A DNA stretch of 5,125 nt, taken from positions 1 to 5,125 of the forward strand of contig JAJXTT010000151.1 in NCBI GenBank assembly GCA_021783525.1. The letters are read 5' to 3'. The DNA is from Pseudomonadota bacterium. Lineage in GTDB: Bacteria > Pseudomonadota > Gammaproteobacteria > Burkholderiales > Gallionellaceae. Below, piece by piece: positions 1 through 5,125 of the stretch (position 1 is the stretch's first letter; each line of letters opens with the position of its first letter). The notes under the pieces are model-generated. The model made no database searches. It saw only the letters and a program-made list of their open reading frames with translations, and was not told where the DNA came from. The position numbers and the translations under genes are program-made.

Positions 1-912
1 GGCACGCTGGTACTGAACCAGCGCCGCATCTACATCGTTCCTTCCAGCCAGGGATTCGGCTTTGCCTTTGTGCTGGTGATGATGCTGCTGGGCGACATCA
101 ACTACAACCTGAGCCTGGGTTACATCCTCACCTTCCTGCTCGCCACGACTGCCGGCATGTCCATGTTGCACGCCTTCCGCAACATGGCGCAGCTGGAGAT
201 ACACGCAGGCTACGTCGAATCGGTGTTTGCCGGGGAACTGGCGAAGTTCGTGTTCCATTTCAACAACCCCGGCCGGCTGGATCGCCACCATCTTCATCTG
301 CGCGATGACGACGGGCACCACACCGTATTCGACCTTCCCGCACAGCGTTCGACCCAGGTGGAGCTCGCCATCCCCGCGCCGCGCCGCGGCTGGCTGGATA
401 GCGGACGGCTGACGCTGTACACCCGTTATCCGCTCGGGCTGTTCCATGCGTGGACATACATCCATTTCGACGTGCGCTGCCTGGTCTATCCCAAGCCGGC
501 CGCCCCGCTGCCGTTGCCTGCCGCATCCGTGCAGGACGGGATCGGCAAGGTGACCGCGGCCGGCGACGAGGATTTCTCCGGCTTGCGCAACTATGCGGCG
601 GGCGACGCCATGCCGCGCATCGCATGGAAGGCACTGGCGCGCGAACAGGGCCTGCAGGTAAAACAGTTCTCCGCTTTTCAGGGGCAGGAGCTATGGCTGG
701 ATTGGTCGCTGCTGCCGGACATCGGGCCCGAAGCGAAACTGGAATTGCTCACGCGCTGGGTGCTGGATGCCGAGGCGTTGGGCCTGATGTACGGCCTGCG
801 CCTGCCGCAAGGCGCGGACGCTGCGCCAAGGCAACTGCTCCCGCAACATGGCGCGGCACATCGCGCCGAATGCCTGCGCAGGCTGGCACTGTACGGACTG
901 GGTGAAACGTGA
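1..912 (+). CDS. DUF58 family membrane protein, 5' end outside the window
   Basis: The frame is open from base 1 to TGA at 910-912 (303 visible residues). A GTG at 70 could be read as a start, but the in-frame residues before it (RRIYIVPSSQGFGFA) look like the family's N-terminus, so the gene is cut by the window edge. Two hydrophobic segments are visible at about residues 19-33 and 39-56, followed by a soluble part. The DUF58 hallmark is at visible residues about 190-212: GDEDFSGLRNYAAGD, then MPRIAWKALAR, the usual 'R-x-Y-x-x-GD-x-x-x-x-I-x-W-x-x-x-AR' pattern. DUF58 proteins usually sit beside a MoxR-type AAA ATPase and a transglutaminase-like membrane protein. Here the transglutaminase gene follows with a 4-base overlap, and the ATPase is expected to the left. 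DUF58 proteins have a von Willebrand factor A-like fold in some relatives. The molecular role is not established, and a part in envelope protein assembly or chaperoning is only inferred from context. Confidence 0.9.
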   Translation, partial: GTLVLNQRRIYIVPSSQGFGFAFVLVMMLLGDINYNLSLGYILTFLLATTAGMSMLHAFRNMAQLEIHAGYVESVFAGELAKFVFHFNNPGRLDRHHLHLRDDDGHHTVFDLPAQRSTQVELAIPAPRRGWLDSGRLTLYTRYPLGLFHAWTYIHFDVRCLVYPKPAAPLPLPAASVQDGIGKVTAAGDEDFSGLRNYAAGDAMPRIAWKALAREQGLQVKQFSAFQGQELWLDWSLLPDIGPEAKLELLTRWVLDAEALGLMYGLRLPQGADAAPRQLLPQHGAAHRAECLRRLALYGLGET

Positions 913-2843
913 AGCTCACCGCCCCCCTCATCTACGGACTCATCGCCTGCATCCTGCTGGTCAGCGCACCCCATGCGGAGCATCTGCCGCTGTGGGTCAG
1001 CGCGGTCTGTTCGGCCTTGCTGGCCTGGCGCGCCTACCTTACCTGGACCGGCAACCCCCTGCCGGCGCGCTGGCTTCTGCTCGTCGTCACCTTTGCCTGC
1101 GTGCTTGCCATCGCCGCCACCTTCCATACACTGTTCGGGCGCGAAGTCGGCGTCACGCTGCTCATCCTGCTCGCGACGCTCAAGCTGCTCGAGATACGCG
1201 CAGTGCGCGATGTCACGGTGCTGATCTATCTGTCCTGCTTCGTCATCATCACCAACTTCTTCTATTCGCAGAGCATTCCCACCGCGCTGTTCATGCTGAT
1301 CACCTTGCTGGTCATCATGGCGACCTGGGTGCACATGCAGACGGGCGATCTTGCCTTCAGGCCGCGCCTGCGCATCGCCGGGATACTGCTGCTGCAGGCG
1401 ATCCCGCTGTCGCTCGTCATATTCGTGCTGTTCCCGCGCGTGCAGGGGCCGCTATGGGGAATGCCGCAGGATGCCTATGCCAGCAGCGGCCTGTCCGACT
1501 CGATGGCGCCGGGCAGCTTGAGCAGGCTTTCCCTGTCCGATGCGGTGGCGTTCCGCGTGGTTTTCAGCGGCAAGGCGCCGTCTCCCGACCAGATGTACTG
1601 GCGCGGACCGGTGCTGTGGGACTTCGACGGCACAAGCTGGAAGCGCGGGCGCAATGCGACGCTGCAACGCCCTGCGCTTGCCGATGCGACCACGCCGGTC
1701 GATTACACCGTGACGCTGGAAGCGCACAACAAACCCTGGCTGTTCGTGCTCGACATGCCGACGAAGATTTCCATCCCGGCCGACCTCGCACCGGACTTCC
1801 AGGTGCTCAGCAGAACGCCGGTGAATGCGCGCACACGCTATAGCGCCACGTCGCTGCTTTCCTATCGCGCCAACCCCGGCGAACCGCCGCAACAACTCCA
1901 GCGCGCGCTCGCCTTGCCGCAAGGGTACAACCCGCAGGCAAGAAAACTTGCGGCGGAATGGCGCGCACGCGGGGACAGCGATATGGCACTGGTGCGCACC
2001 GCGCTCGACTATTTCAACCGGAACGGTTTCGAGTACACGCTGGAACCGCCGCTGCTCGGCACCAACAGTGTGGACGATTTCATCTTCACCACCAGGAAGG
2101 GATTCTGCGAACACTATGCCGGCAGCTTCGTTTTCCTGATGCGTGCGGCGGGCTTGCCGGCACGTGTCGTGACCGGATACCAGGGCGGCGAATATAACGA
2201 CCTGGGCGGTTATTACGTGCTGAGGCAATACGATGCGCATGCCTGGGCGGAAGTCTGGTTGCGGGACCGCGGCTGGGTGCGCATCGACCCGACCGCGGCG
2301 ATTGCCCCGGCAAGGATACAAAGCGGCCTGAACGCCGCCCTGCCGGGCAACGCCGCCCTGCCTTTCCTCGCACGCACCCAGTCGCCGCTCCTGCTCAAGC
2401 TGCGCTTCAATCTCGACGCACTGACGAACCAGTGGAACCAGTGGGTCCTGGGCTACAACACGGAACGCCAGTTCGCCTTCCTGACGCGCCTGGGCATGGA
2501 AGACATCACCTGGAAGAAGCTGGCGGTCAACATGTTGTCCGGCGTCGCCCTGCTGGTGGGCATCTACATGCTCTTCATGCTGCGCCGCCTCTCGGTGCGC
2601 CAGGCAGATGCGGTACAGGCCGCATGGCTGAAGGCCTGCCGCAAACTGGAGAAAGCAGGCTTGCCGCGCGCACCGCATGAAGGCGCGATGGATTATGCGG
2701 ACCGCATCGCCGTTGCACGGCCCGACCTGGCGGAAGACATGTACAACATCGCCGCACGCTACGCGTCGCTGCGCTATGGCGGGGAAGCGGAAAAGGATGG
2801 GCTGGCCGCTTTCAGGAATGCAGTGCGCGCCTTCAAGCTATAA
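909..2843 (+). CDS. tgpA: TgpA-type transglutaminase-like membrane protein (DUF3488 - transglutaminase core - DUF4129)
   Basis: A complete 644-residue protein, close to the usual family length. The N-terminal DUF3488 region has several membrane segments at about residues 8-24, 30-46, 54-72, 81-95, 102-117, 124-140 and 156-176. A soluble, probably periplasmic part follows, with the transglutaminase core at about 340-470. The cysteine-protease-like triad is visible: C400 in KGFCEHYAGSF, H444 in YDAHAWAEVW and D460 in WVRIDPTAA. A last membrane segment at about 539-558 leads to a cytoplasmic DUF4129 tail (about 565-640, with LEKAGLPRAPHEGAMDYADRI). The Pseudomonas aeruginosa relative TgpA is reported as important for growth. 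Its natural substrate is not known to me. GTG at 909 is chosen as start because it opens the conserved membrane region and overlaps the upstream TGA as GTGA. No good Shine-Dalgarno sequence precedes it (only GGGTGA at 900-905, very close), so translation is probably coupled to the DUF58 gene. The gene symbol is by homology only. Confidence 0.93.
   Translation: MKLTAPLIYGLIACILLVSAPHAEHLPLWVSAVCSALLAWRAYLTWTGNPLPARWLLLVVTFACVLAIAATFHTLFGREVGVTLLILLATLKLLEIRAVRDVTVLIYLSCFVIITNFFYSQSIPTALFMLITLLVIMATWVHMQTGDLAFRPRLRIAGILLLQAIPLSLVIFVLFPRVQGPLWGMPQDAYASSGLSDSMAPGSLSRLSLSDAVAFRVVFSGKAPSPDQMYWRGPVLWDFDGTSWKRGRNATLQRPALADATTPVDYTVTLEAHNKPWLFVLDMPTKISIPADLAPDFQVLSRTPVNARTRYSATSLLSYRANPGEPPQQLQRALALPQGYNPQARKLAAEWRARGDSDMALVRTALDYFNRNGFEYTLEPPLLGTNSVDDFIFTTRKGFCEHYAGSFVFLMRAAGLPARVVTGYQGGEYNDLGGYYVLRQYDAHAWAEVWLRDRGWVRIDPTAAIAPARIQSGLNAALPGNAALPFLARTQSPLLLKLRFNLDALTNQWNQWVLGYNTERQFAFLTRLGMEDITWKKLAVNMLSGVALLVGIYMLFMLRRLSVRQADAVQAAWLKACRKLEKAGLPRAPHEGAMDYADRIAVARPDLAEDMYNIAARYASLRYGGEAEKDGLAAFRNAVRAFKL
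2331..2362 (+). repeat. Short direct repeat inside tgpA (14-bp unit, 18-bp period)
   Basis: The 14-mer AACGCCGCCCTGCC occurs at 2331-2344 and again at 2349-2362. The 18-base period keeps the reading frame and gives NAALPG-NAALP at residues 475-485, in the linker between the transglutaminase core (ending near D460) and the last membrane segment. It looks like a small in-frame duplication in a flexible region. No functional role is evident. Confidence 0.75.
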
Positions 2844-2844
2844 T
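2839..2844 (+). promoter_or_regulatory. Candidate -10 box for queD
   Basis: A perfect TATAAT overlaps the last sense codon and TAA stop of tgpA. It lies 29 bases before the queD ATG, giving an expected transcript start near 2851-2854 and a leader of only about 20 bases. At 17-bp spacing the -35 position (2816-2821, GAATGC) is a poor match to TTGACA, and there is no TGn extension. The box may therefore be weak or activator-dependent, or may occur by chance. It would let queD be transcribed separately from the tgpA operon. Confidence 0.45.
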
Positions 2845-2873
2845 CCGCGCCTCATACAATCAAGCAGCCTATC

Positions 2874-3314
2874 ATGCAGATCACCCGCCGCCTGGAATTC
2901 GATGCCGGACACCGCATCCCCAACCACAGCAGCCAGTGCAAACACTTGCACGGCCATCGCTACACCCTGGACATCACGCTGGCAGGCGATGTCATCACCG
3001 TCGAAGGTGTCTCGGAACAGGGCATGGTGATGGATTTCTCGGATGTGAAGCGCATCGCCAAGGAGCAGGTCGTGGACGCGTGGGACCACGCCTTTCTGGT
3101 GTACCGCGGGGACAAGACGGTGCTGGACTTCCTGAACACGCTGCCCGGCCACAAGACCGTGGTGCTGGACGTGATACCGACGGCCGAGAACCTGGCCAGG
3201 GTGGCTTTTGACCTGCTGTCGAATGCCTACCGCGACACCTACGGCAACCATCTGCGGCTGGAGCGCGTGCGCCTGTACGAAACACCCAACAACTGGGCCG
3301 ACTACACGCGCTAG
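2874..3314 (+). CDS. queD: 6-carboxytetrahydropterin synthase QueD
   Basis: A complete 146-residue protein of the PTPS/QueD family. QueD converts 7,8-dihydroneopterin triphosphate to 6-carboxy-5,6,7,8-tetrahydropterin in the cytoplasm, the second step towards preQ0 and queuosine in tRNA. The zinc ligands are H13 (FDAGHR), H26 and H28 (HGH). The catalytic cysteine is C22 in the spacing C-x3-HGH, which is typical of QueD rather than of eukaryote-type PTPS. The catalytic D71-H72 pair is in DAWDHAFL, PTAEN is at 102-106, and the pterin-binding glutamate is probably E136 in YETPNNW. The protein is longer than the approximately 120-residue E. coli QueD because of extra sequence around 76-100 (LDFLNTLPGHKTVVLD), which I recall from betaproteobacterial homologues. 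ATG at 2874 is the only sensible start. No clear Shine-Dalgarno sequence precedes it. queC and queE are not in the window. The next gene converges on it with 3 bases between the stop codons. Confidence 0.94.
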   Translation: MQITRRLEFDAGHRIPNHSSQCKHLHGHRYTLDITLAGDVITVEGVSEQGMVMDFSDVKRIAKEQVVDAWDHAFLVYRGDKTVLDFLNTLPGHKTVVLDVIPTAENLARVAFDLLSNAYRDTYGNHLRLERVRLYETPNNWADYTR

Positions 3315-3317
3315 CGG

Positions 3318-4286
3318 TCAGACCTGTCCGTATTGATTCACCACCACCCGGTCGCGCCCGTCGGCCTTGGCCTGATACAGCGCCCGGTCTGCGGAACGCA
3401 GCAACGTTTCAAACGAGAGGCCGCTTGCCGGCAGAACCGAAGCCACGCCGCAACTGAGGGTGACATGGCGTTTGGGTGTGGCATGTGAAATATGGAGTTC
3501 GTTCACGTGCTGTCGCACGTTCTCCGCCACCCAGCGCGCGCCATCGGCGTCCGTCTCGCCCAGCACCAGGGCAAACTCCTCGCCGCCATAGCGTGCCGCC
3601 AGGTCTGCCGCACGCGGCGCGGCGCGCGCCACCTGGCCGGCCACGGCGCGCAGGCATTCGTCTCCGGCCTGATGCCCGTATTCATCGTTGAACAGTTTGA
3701 AGTTGTCGACGTCCAGCATCACCAGAGCGATCGGCTTCTTCATGCGCTCGCAGCGGCGCCATTCGCGTATGGACAACTCGTCGAACATGCGGCGGTTCGG
3801 AATTCCGGTCAGACCGTCGGTGGTGGAAAGGCGCTGCAATTCCCTGTTGGCGGCATTCAGCTGGTGGGTGACATCGACCAGCGAACGCTGCATATCGATC
3901 AACCTGCGCATGGCGCGTATCTTGGAATGCAGGACCACCTCGCTGACCGGCTTCATCAGGTAGTCATCGCCGCCCACCTCGATGCCGCGTGCGAGATCCG
4001 CATCCTTGGTCATGCTGGTCAGGAAGATGATCGCGGTCCAGTCGTCCTTCCGCTCGGTCGCGCGGATTTCCTTGGCGATGTCGAACCCGTCGATGTCGGG
4101 CAGTTGCGCATCCAGCAGGATGATATCGGGACGTTCCTTGCGATAGAGTTCGATGGCGGCGGCACCGGTCTCGGCAGTCAGCGGATGCCTGATATCCATC
4201 CGTTCGAGGAAATTGCACAGGACCTTAAGCGTGACCTTGCTGTCCTCCACCACCAGCACTTTGAGAGCGTCCGTTCTTTTTTTCAT
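3318..4286 (-). CDS. Response regulator with diguanylate cyclase output (REC-GGDEF, PleD-like)
   Basis: A complete 322-residue cytoplasmic protein that should make c-di-GMP from two GTP when phosphorylated. The receiver domain spans about 8-125, with acidic pair E14/D15, phospho-acceptor D59 in IILLDAQLPDIDG, T90 and K112 in LMKP, so all switch residues are present. A helical, probably coiled-coil linker (about 120-155) leads to the GGDEF domain at about 155-317. This starts with DGLTGIPNRR and has metal-binding D192 (LDVDNFK) and the active-site signature GGEEF at 234-238. The RxxD inhibitory site is R225-D228, nine residues before the signature as in PleD, so feedback inhibition by c-di-GMP is expected. 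There is no EAL or HD-GYP domain. The partner histidine kinase is not visible. ATG at 4286 is chosen because it gives the usual short lead into the receiver (MKKRTDALKVLVVEDS). The gene lies 77 bases downstream of another diguanylate cyclase gene on the same strand. Confidence 0.94.
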   Translation of the reverse strand: MKKRTDALKVLVVEDSKVTLKVLCNFLERMDIRHPLTAETGAAAIELYRKERPDIILLDAQLPDIDGFDIAKEIRATERKDDWTAIIFLTSMTKDADLARGIEVGGDDYLMKPVSEVVLHSKIRAMRRLIDMQRSLVDVTHQLNAANRELQRLSTTDGLTGIPNRRMFDELSIREWRRCERMKKPIALVMLDVDNFKLFNDEYGHQAGDECLRAVAGQVARAAPRAADLAARYGGEEFALVLGETDADGARWVAENVRQHVNELHISHATPKRHVTLSCGVASVLPASGLSFETLLRSADRALYQAKADGRDRVVVNQYGQV

Positions 4287-4314
4287 GCCCGACCATTCTG
4301 TTATTTTCGGGCAT
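4285..4314 (-). promoter_or_regulatory. 8-bp inverted repeat between the -10 box and start codon of the REC-GGDEF gene
   Basis: The arms ATGCCCGA (4285-4292) and TCGGGCAT (4307-4314) are perfectly complementary and separated by 14 bases. One arm includes two bases of the start codon and the other overlaps the end of the TATAAT box. The placement, from -10 box to start codon, suits a repressor operator. As RNA the stem would exist only in transcripts starting further upstream, because a transcript starting about 7 bases after the -10 box lacks the first arm. The symmetry is seen directly; the function is inferred. Confidence 0.45.
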
Positions 4315-4318
4315 TATA
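4313..4318 (-). promoter_or_regulatory. Candidate -10 box for the REC-GGDEF gene
   Basis: A perfect TATAAT on the - strand lies 26 bases before the ATG. The predicted transcript start is near 4305-4307, giving a leader of about 20 bases (AAATAACAGAATGGTCGGGC) without a good Shine-Dalgarno sequence. The -35 position at 17-bp spacing (TGCGAA, 4336-4341) is a poor match, so activator help or weak expression is likely if the promoter is real. Confidence 0.5.
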
Positions 4319-4336
4319 AGGCGGAAACGCCGCCTT
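4318..4336 (-). terminator. Hairpin downstream of the PAS-GGDEF gene, possible weak terminator
   Basis: A perfect 7-bp inverted repeat, AAGGCGG and CCGCCTT, with a 5-base loop begins 27 bases after the TAG stop of the PAS-GGDEF gene on the - strand. The stem is GC-rich, but the following bases (ATAATG after the final TT) are not a proper T-run, so Rho-independent termination would be inefficient. It lies in the spacer of the candidate promoter for the next gene and shares base 4318 with its -10 box. Confidence 0.4.
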
Positions 4337-4363
4337 TCGCATGTATGTATATGACGTCAGGGA

Positions 4364-5125
4364 CTAATCGGGAACCGCCAAGGGCTGCCCCCCTCGGGCC
4401 GACTCCCAGTTCTGCTGCATCTGCGCGTCGTAAAAACGCACATTGTTCCGCCCCGCCTCCTTGGCCTGATACATCGCCGCATCGGCCTGCCTGATCAGGG
4501 TGTCCATCGATTCCCCGTTGCCGTGATACAGGCTGATGCCGATGCTGGGCGAGCTATGGCATTCCTGCCCTTTCAGGTCGTAGGGTTGGGACAGCGCCTC
4601 GCGTATCTTCTCTGCCACGCCTCCCGCCTTGTGGGACGCGTCCGGGCCGTCTCCCCCGATGTTCTCCAGCAGCACGACGAATTCGTCCCCGCCGAAACGG
4701 GCCACCGTATCGACTTCCCGTACGCACGACTTGATGCGCGTCGCCACCTCGATCAGCAGGAGGTCGCCGTAGTCGTGTCCCAGCGTATCGTTCAGCTGCT
4801 TGAAGCGGTCCAGGTCGACGAACAGGATCGCCCCGTGCCCGCCATAACGTGCCGACGCTGCCAGGGCGGTCTGGAAGCGTTCGATGAACAGGCGGCGGTT
4901 TGCCAGTTGCGTCAGCGCATCGTAGAACGCCAGGTTGCGTATCTCCTCCTCCGCGCGCTTGCGTTCGGAAATATCGCTGAAGATGGCGACATATTGCGTG
5001 GTCTCGCCGCGCTGGTTCTTCACGGCGGTGATGGTCATCCATTTGGGGTAGATCTCGCCGTTCCTGCGCTTGTCCCATATCTCTCCCGCCCAGGACCCCG
5101 TATCTAGTATCCGCTTCCACAGTGC
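4364..5125 (-). CDS. PAS-GGDEF diguanylate cyclase, N-terminus outside the window
   Basis: The frame is open from the window end (5125) to TAG at 4364-4366, giving 253 visible residues. The ATG at 5038 is internal: the residues before it (GSWAGEIWDKRRNGEIYPKW) are the last part of a PAS domain, continuing into MTITAVKNQRGETTQYVAIFSDISERK, the PAC motif and linker. Ligand and signal are unknown because most of the sensor part is missing. The GGDEF domain spans visible residues about 63-230: DALTQLANRR, metal-binding D104 in FVDLDRFK, and GGDEF at 145-149. The RxxD inhibitory site is R136-D139, so it should be an active, product-inhibited c-di-GMP synthase. The protein ends about 20 residues after the domain with a polar tail, and no EAL domain follows, although this PAS-GGDEF style often carries one. 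Further PAS, GAF or membrane domains may lie upstream. It shares strand with the downstream REC-GGDEF gene, and a hairpin lies between them. Confidence 0.92.
   Translation of the reverse strand, partial: ALWKRILDTGSWAGEIWDKRRNGEIYPKWMTITAVKNQRGETTQYVAIFSDISERKRAEEEIRNLAFYDALTQLANRRLFIERFQTALAASARYGGHGAILFVDLDRFKQLNDTLGHDYGDLLLIEVATRIKSCVREVDTVARFGGDEFVVLLENIGGDGPDASHKAGGVAEKIREALSQPYDLKGQECHSSPSIGISLYHGNGESMDTLIRQADAAMYQAKEAGRNNVRFYDAQMQQNWESARGGQPLAVPD

Noticed and set aside
70..72. GTG as start of the DUF58 gene
   Set aside because: Conserved in-frame family sequence precedes it, so the true start lies outside the window.
678..1334. 218-codon - strand frame rich in Q, D and G
   Set aside because: It lies antisense to the DUF58/tgpA junction, and its composition is explained by the opposite strand's codons.
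848..1843. 331-codon + strand frame overlapping the DUF58 and tgpA genes
   Set aside because: It is an out-of-frame shadow of tgpA, with arginine- and alanine-rich low-quality sequence and no domain.
1452..2678. Long open frame on the - strand (408 codons) opposite tgpA
   Set aside because: It has no recognisable domain, its composition is rich in R, A, H and Q as expected for the antisense of GC-rich coding DNA, and the + strand has a clear conserved protein.
2844..2873. preQ1 riboswitch before queD
   Set aside because: The gap is only 30 bases and shows no preQ1 aptamer-like hairpin and A-rich tail.
3309..3316. Palindrome CGCTAGCG at the queD stop codon
   Set aside because: It is 8 bases with no loop or T-run, too short for a terminator, and expected by chance.
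3492..4319. 275-codon open frame on the + strand opposite the REC-GGDEF gene
   Set aside because: It is the complement of a well-conserved GGDEF/receiver gene and has no family features of its own.
4352..4359. Palindrome TGACGTCA about 50 bases upstream of the predicted REC-GGDEF transcript start
   Set aside because: An 8-base palindrome is likely by chance in a region this size. I know no matching bacterial operator, so it is worth noting only alongside the other dyads.

Overview
The window is a dense, GC-rich stretch of ordinary bacterial chromosome. Protein style points to a betaproteobacterium, and the 146-residue form of QueD and the DUF58/transglutaminase pair would suit a Nitrosomonadales/Gallionellaceae-type organism. 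This placement is inferred from remembered family resemblance, not from a search.

Left part, + strand: the 3' part of a DUF58 membrane protein gene (1-912, cut by the window start) overlaps by 4 bases a complete transglutaminase-like membrane protein gene of the TgpA type (909-2843). The two look like the last genes of a MoxR ATPase - DUF58 - TgpA operon, whose first gene would lie to the left. A TATAAT box sits on the tgpA stop codon, followed 30 bases after that stop by queD (2874-3314), a queuosine/preQ0 pathway enzyme with all expected zinc and catalytic residues.

Right part, - strand: a PleD-like response regulator-diguanylate cyclase (3318-4286) and, upstream of it on the same strand, the C-terminal part of a PAS-GGDEF diguanylate cyclase (4364 to the window end, 5' end cut off). 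Both have an intact GGDEF/GGEEF active site and an RxxD inhibitory site, so both are probably active, product-inhibited c-di-GMP synthases. The 77-base gap between them is rich in symmetry: a 7-bp hairpin, a TATAAT box touching it, and an 8-bp inverted repeat ending on the start codon of the response regulator gene.

queD and the response regulator gene converge with only 3 bases between their stop codons, leaving no room for a terminator. I see no mobile element, CRISPR array, RNA gene or plainly undescribed system. The most interesting signal is the symmetric control region at 4285-4336. There is no gene-free stretch over 300 bases.
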